From: Chloroflexus sp. MS-G
GTDB lineage: Bacteria; Chloroflexota; Chloroflexia; Chloroflexales; Chloroflexaceae
Assembly (NCBI RefSeq): GCF_000735195.1
Contig: NZ_JPIM01000013.1
Span: forward strand, 1 to 59,929
Reading direction: 5' to 3'
DNA length: 59,929 nt
Part shown: positions 29,635 through 37,626 of the stretch, piece by piece
How positions within the stretch are numbered: the stretch's first letter is position 1
Layout of the letters: each line of letters starts with the position of its first letter
Notes under the pieces: generated by a model
Databases searched by the model: none
What the model saw: only the letters and a program-made list of their open reading frames with translations
What the model was told of the DNA's origin: nothing
Position numbers and translations under genes: made by a program

Positions 29635-30696
29635 TTATCCACCCAGCTCTGACATACCACGCAGTGTCGGTTTGACACCGACCGGAAGGCCATGCCCCCA
29701 CGGTTTAATATACACTGCGTGACGAATAATCTGTTCAACCTCTTCCACAGTGGCACCGGCACGCACTGCCGCCCGTAAATCCACTTCATCGTCACGTAAC
29801 AAACAGAGATGCAGGCGGCCATCGGCGGTGAGACGCATGCGGTTACAGGTTGCGCAGAAGGGATCACTGACGCTCGAAATAAAGCCAATAACGCCTTTAG
29901 CCCCAGGAATGCGGTAGGTACGGGCAGGATCACTTGGTGCGTGACCAATCTCCTCCAGCGGACCGTAGTGCTGTTCGAGACGGGCGATCAATTCGGCGCT
30001 CGCGACGATTCCCTCTTCGGCCAAACCGGCAACACCGGTAAGTGGCATCACTTCGATAAAACGAAATTCCCACGGTCGTTCCAGCGTTAATCCGGCCAGC
30101 CGCACCACTTCTTCATCATTCATCCCGCGCACGACCACCGCATTCAGTTTGATCGGATGCAAACCGGCAGCATCAGCCGCTTCGATCCCGGCCCACACTT
30201 CATCGAGACTGCCACCACGAGTTATGATGCGAAACTTCACCGGGTCGAGAGTATCAATACTAATGTTAACTCGATCAAGACCGGCATCACGCAACGGTTG
30301 GGCAAGTTTACGCAAACGCAGTGCATTCGTCGTCATTGCAATGTGCTCGATGCCGGGTATCCGCTTGAGTTCGCGTACCAGATTGACCAGATCGTGGCGG
30401 AGCGTCGGTTCACCACCGGTCAGGCGCAACTTGCGGAAACCGGCACGGGCGGCTGCATTGATCACCAATAAGAGTTCATCATTAGTCAGCAGCTCAGGAC
30501 GAGGAGCAAACTGCACACCAACTGCCGGCATGCAGTAGATGCAACGCATATTGCAGCGATCGGTAAGCGAAACCCTCAGATAATCAATTCGCCGGCCATA
30601 TTGATCGAGTGCCGGTGCATCGGTGGCATAACGCGGATGACGGGTTGGGTCGTAGAAGATAATGGGAGTCGTACCAGCGAGCTGATGAGCGGCCAT
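29635..30696 (-). CDS. moaA: GTP 3',8-cyclase MoaA
   Basis: MoaA is the radical-SAM enzyme that opens molybdenum cofactor synthesis by rearranging GTP to 3',8-cyclo-GTP. The N-terminal cluster motif CNMRCIYC (Cys48, 52, 55), the SAM-binding LTGGEPTLR, and the C-terminal second cluster CATCNRMRLTADGRLHLCL are all intact. The last two residues are the catalytic Gly-Gly tail. Its 353 residues include about 35 extra at the N-terminus before the core begins at YGRRIDYLRVSLT, so a later start is possible, although no better start codon with a binding site is obvious. Other Mo-cofactor genes are absent from the window. Confidence 0.95.
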   Translation of the reverse strand: MAAHQLAGTTPIIFYDPTRHPRYATDAPALDQYGRRIDYLRVSLTDRCNMRCIYCMPAVGVQFAPRPELLTNDELLLVINAAARAGFRKLRLTGGEPTLRHDLVNLVRELKRIPGIEHIAMTTNALRLRKLAQPLRDAGLDRVNISIDTLDPVKFRIITRGGSLDEVWAGIEAADAAGLHPIKLNAVVVRGMNDEEVVRLAGLTLERPWEFRFIEVMPLTGVAGLAEEGIVASAELIARLEQHYGPLEEIGHAPSDPARTYRIPGAKGVIGFISSVSDPFCATCNRMRLTADGRLHLCLLRDDEVDLRAAVRAGATVEEVEQIIRHAVYIKPWGHGLPVGVKPTLRGMSELGG

Positions 30697-30795
30697 AGCC
30701 TCACCTCATTGTGATCATCAAACGACGAGCGAACAACCGATTGGGAAGAGAGTACTGGTCGGCAGACCGTGATGCCTACCGACCAGACCGAGCAA

Positions 30796-31890
30796 TCATG
30801 CTGTGGCGTACTGTAACACTGAAATACGGGCCGCAACCTGGCGGGCCAATTCACGGAATATATCGGCATACGCATCGGGGGCATCGCTGATCACTGCCGG
30901 TTGGCCACTATCGCCCCCCTCACGCACACTGATACCGAGTGGAATCTGACCCAGCACCGGTACTCCTAATTGCTGCGCCAATCGCTGAGCGCCACCGGTG
31001 CCAAAAATGTCATACCGTTTGCCAGTATCAGGTGCAATAAAGTAAGCCATGTTCTCAACAATGCCCAGCAGCGGGACATTAACTTTGCGAAACATCTCCA
31101 TGGCTTTGACCACATCAATGGTCGCCACTTGTTGCGGCGTGGTCACGATCAGCGCACCGGATAATGGCAAGCTCTGAGCCAGTGTCAATGCAACATCACC
31201 GGTGCCAGGTGGCATATCGATGATCAAGTAATCGAGCGGTGCCCAGGCAACCTGATACAGAAACTGGCGCAACAACTGGCTGACCATCGGTCCACGCCAG
31301 ATCACCGGCTGTGACTCGTCGATTAAGAAGCCAACCGACATCACTTTAACCCCATAGCCGGTAAGTGGCAACATCATCGGTTGACCACTAGCATCACTGA
31401 CAGCCATCGGTTGTCCGCGCACCCCCAACATCAGCGGTAAGCTCGGCCCAAACACATCAGCATCGAGCAGACCAACCTGTGCACCAATCTGCGCCAGAGC
31501 GACCGCCAGGTTGGCCGCTACTGTACTTTTCCCGACCCCACCCTTACCGGCAGCCACTGCAATAACATTGGCTACACCAGGAATAGCAGCCTGTTCAGGA
31601 ATACCGGCTGGACGCCGTACATTGGCCGTGAAATCAATGTGTACCTCTTTGACGCCTGGTACAGCCTGTACTGCGGCTTCAGCTTCGGCACGAATCTGAT
31701 CTTTCAATGGACACGCCGGGGTTGTCAGTTCAATCGTACAACGAACAATCCCGTCACAGATGGCAATATGCTTGACCATCTGCCGGGAGACCAGATCACC
31801 CCCCAACTCTGGCTCTTGTACATGGCGAAGAGCGGCCAGAATCTGCTCTTCGCTCACCGTAGCCGATTGATGATTTGATAAGCGCCCCAT
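30796..31890 (-). CDS. Mrp/ApbC P-loop ATPase
   Basis: A 364-residue Mrp-type protein: an N-terminal MIP18/DUF59 domain (about residues 10-90, with TTPACPLKDQ) and a C-terminal deviant Walker ATPase (GKGGVGKSTVAANLA, about residues 115-129, VGLLDADVFGPSLP, and DMPPGTGDVALTL). The family is thought to carry or insert Fe-S clusters. The usual CxxC before the DIFG motif is missing; the sequence reads FIAPDTGKRYDIFG, as I recall for cyanobacterial homologues. I use ATG 31890, preceded by GGAG; an ATG at 31926 lies inside the -10 hexamer and cannot be the start of that transcript. Confidence 0.9.
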   Translation of the reverse strand: MGRLSNHQSATVSEEQILAALRHVQEPELGGDLVSRQMVKHIAICDGIVRCTIELTTPACPLKDQIRAEAEAAVQAVPGVKEVHIDFTANVRRPAGIPEQAAIPGVANVIAVAAGKGGVGKSTVAANLAVALAQIGAQVGLLDADVFGPSLPLMLGVRGQPMAVSDASGQPMMLPLTGYGVKVMSVGFLIDESQPVIWRGPMVSQLLRQFLYQVAWAPLDYLIIDMPPGTGDVALTLAQSLPLSGALIVTTPQQVATIDVVKAMEMFRKVNVPLLGIVENMAYFIAPDTGKRYDIFGTGGAQRLAQQLGVPVLGQIPLGISVREGGDSGQPAVISDAPDAYADIFRELARQVAARISVLQYATA

Positions 31891-31924
31891 GTATCTACTC
31901 CATGTTTTGTCGGTATCTTTTTGC

Positions 31925-31933
31925 ATTATACCA
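31925..31933 (-). promoter_or_regulatory. Extended -10 promoter of mrp
   Basis: TGGTATAAT on the minus strand, about 34 bases before the chosen mrp start. The out-of-place ATG at 31926-31924 shares its last bases, so this site decides the start codon in favour of 31890. Confidence 0.6.
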
Positions 31934-32280
31934 GAGAATAAGAAAAGAAGAATGTTACTAAAGTCGCCAACAATAAAGCGTTATCGCGTTAAGATTGCAC
32001 GTCTTGGTCATTCACAACTAGCGGGGAAACAAGCACTCTTTCCTATTATACCCATTGTTGTCGCGATCAAGGTACGTTCCTAAACCTGCTTCACTCCCCT
32101 TCCTCGCCCTGTGGAGAAATCGATTGGCACATTCCATCTTACCGGTGGGCAGGAGACGCTAATGCCCTCCAATCGCACGCTAAACGTAGACTGAAGGACC
32201 GCGCACCTAGGTGTCCGCCGGAGTTCCTCTGTTGCGTCACCCAAGGCTGAGAACGCTGCCTCTGTCTGTGATTATTTTGC
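31934..32280. other. Intergenic stretch between divergent genes
   Basis: About 350 bases between the mrp promoter and the regulator promoter. It contains no recognisable gene, only short open frames without a ribosome binding site. No strong symmetry was noticed. Confidence 0.5.
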
Positions 32281-32309
32281 TTGACAGCGCGTATCGCGAT
32301 TGATATACT
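32281..32309 (+). promoter_or_regulatory. Consensus promoter of the SufR-like regulator
   Basis: TTGACA (32281-32286), a 17-base spacer and TATACT (32304-32309), with TG one base before the -10. This is the closest match to a full sigma-70 consensus in the window and lies 50 bases before the start. Confidence 0.75.
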
Positions 32310-32359
32310 CGCATTAAGCATATTCAATAGATACAAACTCGTAAAGTGGTATAACGCCG

Positions 32360-32992
32360 ATGAAAGTTGAGCGCAAAGAGCAGGGAGCAACCCGGCGCAG
32401 TATCTTGCAACTACTGCGGCGTCACGGCCAAATGAGTGCGATTGAGCTGAGCGAGGCACTGGAAATCGGTGCAGTCGGTATTCGTCAGCATCTCACCGCT
32501 TTACAGCAGGAAGGGCTGGTATACATTTGCGGTCTACGGCGCAATATTGGTCGCCCGGCGCATCTTTATGCCCTTACCGAACGCGCAGAATCCTTCTTTC
32601 CCAAGCACTACGAGCGTCTCGTTTGTGAGCTGATTGAGAGCGTCGCCGCTGTGGGTGGTGAAGCGGGAGTCACTGAAATCCTCGAACAGCGTCGTAAAAC
32701 CCTCTTCACACGACTGGCCCCACAACTGGCTGATAAACCTCGAGCAGCCCAAATCACTGCGCTCACCGAGGCGCTAGTCGACCAGGGATATATGTGCGAA
32801 TGTGAGCAAGGCGAGCAAGGGGATTGGTTGCTCATCCAGTACAACTGTCCATTTGACTGTGTCGCCCGTCGCTATCCACAAATCTGCGCACAAGAGTTAC
32901 GTCTGTACGAAGAGCTGCTAGCAACGACTATCGAACGCGATACGACGATTGCCAGCGGTGGTCATTGTTGTCGCTACCGGATTCCAGGCTAG
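32360..32992 (+). CDS. SufR-like Fe-S transcriptional regulator
   Basis: This 210-residue protein has an N-terminal winged helix-turn-helix (about residues 8-75, LLRRHGQMSAIELSEAL then VGIRQHLTALQQEGLV) and a long C-terminal region rich in cysteine: Cys146, 148, 163, 167, 176, 203 and 204. The pattern YNCPFDCVA, then PQICAQEL, then GGHCCRYRI matches SufR-type repressors, which bind an Fe-S cluster and control Fe-S assembly or iron and oxidative stress genes. It lies just upstream of superoxide dismutase on the same strand, which fits an oxidative-stress role. No suf genes are in the window. Confidence 0.82.
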   Translation: MKVERKEQGATRRSILQLLRRHGQMSAIELSEALEIGAVGIRQHLTALQQEGLVYICGLRRNIGRPAHLYALTERAESFFPKHYERLVCELIESVAAVGGEAGVTEILEQRRKTLFTRLAPQLADKPRAAQITALTEALVDQGYMCECEQGEQGDWLLIQYNCPFDCVARRYPQICAQELRLYEELLATTIERDTTIASGGHCCRYRIPG

Positions 32993-33012
32993 CAATCTTC
33001 TCTGGCTTCGCG

Positions 33013-33018
33013 GTACAA
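33013..33018 (+). promoter_or_regulatory. Candidate -10 of sod
   Basis: TACAAT lies 66 bases before the sod ATG and 20 bases after the regulator stop. The -35 region is weak, so an activator or read-through from the regulator gene may contribute. Confidence 0.35.
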
Positions 33019-33036
33019 TAGATGTGTACCCACGAT

Positions 33037-33056
33037 GACGGCCAAAGGTGGCCGTC
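33037..33056 (+). promoter_or_regulatory. Hairpin in the sod leader
   Basis: GACGGCC and GGCCGTC form a perfect 7-base stem around a 6-base loop between the candidate -10 and the ribosome binding site at 33073. There is no T-run. It may stabilise the mRNA or be a protein-binding site. Confidence 0.4.
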
Positions 33057-33083
33057 GCTGCTCGAAATATATGGAGGTTTCAC

Positions 33084-33698
33084 ATGGCCTTTGAAGTTCC
33101 ACCGTTACCCTACGCCTACAACGCTCTCGAACCGTACATCGATGAAGCAACGATGCACTTTCACCACGATAATCACCATCAGACCTATGTGACCAACCTG
33201 AATAACGCGCTGGCAAATTATCCTGAGTTACAGAGTAAGACGATTGAGGAGCTGTTGAGCAACCTTGACGCTATTCCTGAAGCCATTCGGACCGCGGTAC
33301 GCAACAACGGCGGCGGGCACTGGAATCACACCTTTTTCTGGGAAATTATGGCCCCCAATGCCGGTGGTGCGCCCGATGGTGAGCTGGCTGCGGCAATTGA
33401 TGCTGCCTTTGGTAGCTTCGATGCCTTCAAGGAGAAGTTTAAAGCAGCAGCCCTGGGCCGATTCGGGTCGGGATGGGCCTGGCTGGTAGCCGCAAAAGAT
33501 GGCAGCCTGAGCATTATGAGCACACCCAATCAGGATAATCCGTTGATGGAGGGGAAGACGGCAATCCTCGGCATCGACGTGTGGGAACACGCCTACTATC
33601 TGAAATATCAGTACAAGCGTGCAGCCTATGTTGATGCCTGGTGGAACGTGGTAAATTGGGCGAAGGTTGCTGAGCATTACGCTGCTGCGAAGGGCTAG
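33084..33698 (+). CDS. Superoxide dismutase, Fe/Mn family, Mn-type residues
   Basis: This 204-residue SOD converts superoxide to hydrogen peroxide and oxygen. The start ATG 33084 has GGAGG at 33073 and gives the standard opening [17 protein letters not shown]. Metal ligands are His27 in MHFHHDNHH, His82 in [11 protein letters not shown], and Asp and His in [11 protein letters not shown]. The metal-choice positions favour manganese: Gly in GGH where Fe-SODs have Gln, and Gln in PNQDNPLM near residue 150. There is no signal peptide, so the enzyme is cytoplasmic. It lies 91 bases downstream of the SufR-like regulator. Confidence 0.96.
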   Translation: MAFEVPPLPYAYNALEPYIDEATMHFHHDNHHQTYVTNLNNALANYPELQSKTIEELLSNLDAIPEAIRTAVRNNGGGHWNHTFFWEIMAPNAGGAPDGELAAAIDAAFGSFDAFKEKFKAAALGRFGSGWAWLVAAKDGSLSIMSTPNQDNPLMEGKTAILGIDVWEHAYYLKYQYKRAAYVDAWWNVVNWAKVAEHYAAAKG

Positions 33699-33802
33699 TG
33701 CTTGATAGAGGGGTATAACGCTATCGTATATCTCTGCTGTGAGTGAACTGGAAGAACCCATGTTCCTCTCAGAGAGTGTCTGAAGAATAGGTTGCCTTTC
33801 CT

Positions 33803-34580
33803 CAGGTGCGCGGGCCTCTGGCCCGCCTTTCGATCTACGCGCTCAGGATTGCGCTCAGGTGCGCGGGCCTCTGGCTCGCCTTTCGATCTACGCGCTCAGG
33901 ATTGCGCTCAGGTGCGCGGGCCTCCGGCCCGCCTTTCGATCTACGCGCTCAGGTACGCCAGCCTCCGGCCCGCCTTTCGATCTGCACGCTCAGGTGCGCG
34001 GGCCTCCGGCCCGCCTTTCGATCTACGCGCTCAGGTACGCCAGCCTCTGGCCCGCCTTTCGATCTGCGCGCTCAGGTGCGCCAGCCTCCGGCCCGCCTTT
34101 CGATCTACGCGCTCGGGTGCGCCAGCCTCCGGCCCGCCTTTCGATCTGCACGCTCAGGTGCGCGGGCCTCCGGCCCGCCTTTCGATCTACGCGCTCAGGT
34201 ACGCCAGCCTCTGGCCCGCCTTTCGATCTGCGCGCTCAGGTACGCCAGCCTCTGGCCCGCCTTTCGATCTGCGCGCTCAGGTGCGCGGGCCTCCGGCCCG
34301 CCTTTCGTTGTGCAGGCGCAGGGTTACACGCAGGTGCGCTGGCCTCTGGCCCGCCTGTTGTTGGGCACGCGCAGGGTTACGCTCAGGTGCGCGAGCCTCT
34401 GGATCGCCTTTTAATGTGCACGCGCAGGGTTACACTCAGGTGCGCGGGCCGCTGGCCCGCCTGTTGATATGCACGCGCAGGGTTACGCTCAGGTGCGCGA
34501 GCCTCTGGCTCGCCCTTTGATATGTGCACGCAGGTGCGCGGGCCGCTGGCCCGCCTGTTGATATGCACGAACGCAACCCA
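33803..34580. repeat. Array of 17 palindromic repeats, 41 or 53 bp each
   Basis: Seventeen head-to-tail units begin with CAGGTGCGCG or a variant. Units 1-2 and 12-15 are 53 bp; units 3-11 and 16 are 41 bp; unit 17 runs into unique sequence. The lengths add up exactly (728 bases from 33803 to 34531). Each core is a palindrome such as GCGGGCCTCCGGCCCGC followed by CTTTCGATCT or CTGTTGATAT. The extra 12 bases are CAGGATTGCGCT in the early units and a GCGCAGGGTTAC-type segment in the later ones. Half-unit variants (CGCCAGCCT) lose one palindrome arm. A single related core lies at 10771. It is neither CRISPR (no unique spacers) nor convincingly coding. Confidence 0.9.
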
Positions 34581-34801
34581 GTCTTTCGTAAGACCAAAGG
34601 GCGCGGTGGTACCTCGCCCCTAGAAGTCGATACCAACGGTTGTCGCATACCAACAATACCTACCGGTGACCGAGGTTGCGGCTTGTGGGATATGCCCCTT
34701 TCGCTCACCCACCAATCTGACAAGGGGCGACAAGCAACGAACTGCATCGCCCGCAATGAGATATTTCGGATCGCGCTTAGATACCCACTATCCCAGTGTA
34801 T

Positions 34802-36046
34802 CTACGGCACCCTGGCATCGGGATCGAGGCGATAGGTATTGATAATTTCGTCTGTCCGGCTCACGAGCGTGTCAAATTGATCCGCCGGTACCAGTGTGGT
34901 CAATACCGAAATCTTGTTCCCACGCTGCTCGATAAAACTGTTCCCCAACATCGAGGCCTGGACATTGTTTGATGCAGTTGCTGTGAACCCCCAGACGATC
35001 AGGATACTGCCGTCACTTTGTGGTTTAGGGTCTTCGTAAAAGAAATCGGGCTGGTTGCCAAAAGATGATTGCAGGAAACTAATCATCTTATCGACTAACT
35101 GATCATCGCTGTACGTTGCACTATCTTCCAAAACGTCCACGATAATCGCTGCGTTATTGGCGGGATCATTCCAGACGAGTATCAACTCGCCGGGACGACT
35201 ATTGTCAGTCAATGACCAGTTCTCAGGGATGTCGATTCGGAATACACCAGAGGGATGATTGAAGGTTCGGAGGCGACCGACCTGAACCGGTGCGAGGACG
35301 GTGCCACCGGTAGCAGGCGTATTACTCCCACCACCAATCGCAGCGCTGGGATTGATGCGATAGGTATTGATAATCTCGTCAGTCTGACTCACTAGCATCT
35401 CGAATTGCTCTTGAGGCACCAGGGTAGTCAGGATCGAGACTTTGTTCCCTCGTTGCTCGACGAAGCTATTTCCTAACAACGTGGTTTGGATATTGTTGTC
35501 AGCGCTGGCGGTATAAGACCAGACAACCAGTTGACTACCGTCACTTTGCGGTTTTGCGTCTTCGTAGGAGAAATCTGGTTGTTGACCAAAACGCTCTTCG
35601 AGGAAATCGGTGAGCAGCTTTACGAGCTGGCTATCAGAATAATTGCGATTATCCTCAAAGATATTAACCAGAATTGCACCATTGCCTGTTGGGTCTGTCC
35701 AGATCAATAACAGCTCTGCACTAGAACTGTTATCCTGCAACGTCCAATTGTTGGGAACGTCGATCTTAAACACACCGCTCGGATGATCATAGGTCTTGAG
35801 CGGGCCAATGTCTACCAACGCCAACTGCCCGCTTTGCCCTGCTGTCGTCGGTGAAGGACGAGGAGTTGCAGTCGGTCGAGCCGGAGCTACGGTCGGGCGT
35901 GGAGTACGGGTGGGGAGTGCGACGGCCTGCGTTGGTTCAGTAGTTGGGACAGCAGTTGGAGCTGCACTACCACCACCACAGGCTGTCAGAGCGAGTAGGA
36001 ATAGACTGACGAGCGAAACCAACCAGAGCCGATAGTTGTGAGACAT
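34802..36046 (-). CDS. Lipoprotein with two copies of one extracellular domain
   Basis: ATG 36046 follows GGGGAGGT and gives a lipoprotein signal with lipobox LTAC (Cys23), followed by a Pro/Thr linker of about 50 residues. Two homologous domains of about 150 residues follow. Each has T(Y/F)(D/N)HPSGVF(K/R)IDVP, a WxLxDNS strand, a DPxxNxAI segment, KPQSDGS and GNSFxEQRGNKxSxLTTLVP, and ends TDEIINTYR. They are joined by a Gly/Thr-rich linker. The pattern resembles PsbP/DUF1795-like folds; that is a guess. It is a surface-anchored protein of unknown function. The gene ends 222 bases past the repeat array on the opposite strand. Confidence 0.85.
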   Translation of the reverse strand: MSHNYRLWLVSLVSLFLLALTACGGGSAAPTAVPTTEPTQAVALPTRTPRPTVAPARPTATPRPSPTTAGQSGQLALVDIGPLKTYDHPSGVFKIDVPNNWTLQDNSSSAELLLIWTDPTGNGAILVNIFEDNRNYSDSQLVKLLTDFLEERFGQQPDFSYEDAKPQSDGSQLVVWSYTASADNNIQTTLLGNSFVEQRGNKVSILTTLVPQEQFEMLVSQTDEIINTYRINPSAAIGGGSNTPATGGTVLAPVQVGRLRTFNHPSGVFRIDIPENWSLTDNSRPGELILVWNDPANNAAIIVDVLEDSATYSDDQLVDKMISFLQSSFGNQPDFFYEDPKPQSDGSILIVWGFTATASNNVQASMLGNSFIEQRGNKISVLTTLVPADQFDTLVSRTDEIINTYRLDPDARVP

Positions 36047-36173
36047 ACGACCTCCCCATGTAGAGCACGACAAAACCTTACTGACGATAACGCTGTTCCA
36101 CCCGCTCAGATTGGGCTTGTAAACATGTACGTGCGATCTGAAGGGAAGTTACACACTTTATCGACGTGATCTT

Positions 36174-36182
36174 ACTATAGCA
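36174..36182 (-). promoter_or_regulatory. Extended -10 promoter of the lipoprotein gene
   Basis: TGCTATAGT on the minus strand, with TTCACT 18 bases upstream as a possible -35. It lies about 128 bases before the ATG. Confidence 0.45.
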
Positions 36183-36321
36183 CCGAAAGAGCCGAATAGT
36201 GAAATCTGATGTACGCTGAGAGCGTTTTCGTATGGTGTGTTCCGATTCAACCTCACAAAATTGTTAGCTCGTGGGTGCCAATTCTGAGAAATTTCCTATT
36301 TCTCGATGGCCTCTTCTTGAC

Positions 36322-36327
36322 TATAAT
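36322..36327 (+). promoter_or_regulatory. -10 of the secreted protein gene
   Basis: TATAAT lies 29 bases before ATG 36357, with CGGAGG as ribosome binding site between. A clear -35 is not seen. Confidence 0.45.
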
Positions 36328-36356
36328 AAGAACATCGCTGTTCTACGGAGGCCATT

Positions 36357-37577
36357 ATGTACCGCTGGCTGGTTCTCGGTGTTACCCTCTGGCATCTTTG
36401 CGCTGCGGCAGTGGCAAATGCGCAGTCACTGTTGACATTCACCCTTGACTTCGAGGGTTTTCCCGACAACGTAGATATTGGCGAATATGGGGGGCTGCGC
36501 TTCAGTGCCGGTTGGCGGTTTGGTGATCTGCGTAGCGGTCGCTACAATGCACCATTTCCAGATTCCTGTCCCGATTTTGGGGGGACCTGTGCCTTTTTTA
36601 TCAACGGCTATGGCTTCGGTCGGGTAAGCGGAAGCGGAACAGGAATAATTTTTTTACCGGCAGGTGTGCTCTCGTTCAGTATCTATGTCTCGACATCAGA
36701 TATCCTTTGTGTGACCGCTACAGCTTCCGATGGTGCCGTCATCGCTACTGCTGAAGTGCTGCCCAATATTCTCACCGGTCGCCTCGATCAGGTGACATTT
36801 AGTGCTCCGGCTGGCAAGACTATCACGGTTATTGAAGTGAGTGGGCCAAAGGATACGTGGCTGATCGACGACGTGCAGTATACCGTCGACCCGGCATTGG
36901 GAGCACGACCGGCCAGGCTGGTGCTAGCACAACGGGTTAATGATGTGGTCGCGCCCGGTGAGGTATTTTCGCTCGATGTAGTGCTCGAAAATTATGGACA
37001 GGGATCAGCACTCGAAGCAACGATTGAATTACCATTTGCCGACAACGAACTCGTGTTGCTCGACGCCCAAACCAGTCGCCCGGATGTCTGGGTCAGTGAT
37101 GTGCGGCCCGGCTTGATAACCATTCGCACCGGTGCGCTGGCATCTGTTCGTGATCTGGTAACGATAACGATCCGTTTCCGGGTACGAGAGGAGAGTTCTC
37201 CAGGAGTTCTACTGGGGCGCGTAGCACGTTTCTGGTATCGTGATGCGACCAATATGTTTGGAAGAGGACAGAGTAACCTGCCCCAAACATTCATCGGCAC
37301 CGGTTCCGAACGCACATTCTGGCGTACCCCAACCATGACCATAACCGGTCCAATACTGACCTATGCCGCCGACGGTTTTGCTCCCGGCGAACCGGTCGGC
37401 ATTTGGTACAACCCACCTGGTGGGGCGCCACCGGTAACAGTAACGACCGTGCGCGCCGATGGTGATGGTAGGGTGAGTGGACAATTCTCACTGCAAGATT
37501 TGCCCGCTGGTGACTACTCGCTGGTGCTCTTCAGTCACCACTCTCAGCAGACATTTTTAGGGGCATTCTCACGCTAA
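36357..37577 (+). CDS. Secreted beta-rich protein of unknown function
   Basis: The 406-residue protein has a signal peptide (MYRWLVLGVTLWHLCAAAVANA) likely cleaved after ANA. A first beta-sandwich domain (about residues 25-180, LTFTLDFEGFPDNVDIGEYG) resembles the extracellular domains of PEP-CTERM-type surface proteins. A second (about residues 185-310, VAPGEVFSLDVVLENYGQG) resembles cohesin/CARDB-like Ig folds. A third short domain (about 325-406, GFAPGEPVGIWYNPPGG) looks like an Ig-like carrier module. There is no catalytic motif and no anchor, so it is probably shed or bound to other surface components. I do not recognise a named family. Confidence 0.75.
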   Translation: MYRWLVLGVTLWHLCAAAVANAQSLLTFTLDFEGFPDNVDIGEYGGLRFSAGWRFGDLRSGRYNAPFPDSCPDFGGTCAFFINGYGFGRVSGSGTGIIFLPAGVLSFSIYVSTSDILCVTATASDGAVIATAEVLPNILTGRLDQVTFSAPAGKTITVIEVSGPKDTWLIDDVQYTVDPALGARPARLVLAQRVNDVVAPGEVFSLDVVLENYGQGSALEATIELPFADNELVLLDAQTSRPDVWVSDVRPGLITIRTGALASVRDLVTITIRFRVREESSPGVLLGRVARFWYRDATNMFGRGQSNLPQTFIGTGSERTFWRTPTMTITGPILTYAADGFAPGEPVGIWYNPPGGAPPVTVTTVRADGDGRVSGQFSLQDLPAGDYSLVLFSHHSQQTFLGAFSR

Positions 37578-37578
37578 A

Positions 37579-37606
37579 CCCGTGGGCTGACGACACAGCC
37601 CACGGG
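37579..37606. terminator. Bidirectional hairpin between convergent genes
   Basis: CCCGTGGGCTG and CAGCCCACGGG form a perfect 11-base stem with a 6-base loop, two bases after the stop of the secreted protein gene and 20 bases beyond the end of dnaE. There is no T-run on either strand, so it may act with Rho or as a 3' stability element. Confidence 0.65.
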
Positions 37607-37626
37607 AACCGCTGCAATCTAGGCCT

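Noticed and set aside
33792..34520. Three overlapping plus-strand open frames of 202-242 codons in the repeat array
   Set aside because: They arise because the repeat unit lacks stop codons and 41 and 53 are not multiples of three, so each frame cycles through the same peptide. No ribosome binding site or family resemblance.
33803..34580. CRISPR array
   Set aside because: Units are contiguous, with no unique spacers of constant length, and no cas gene is present.
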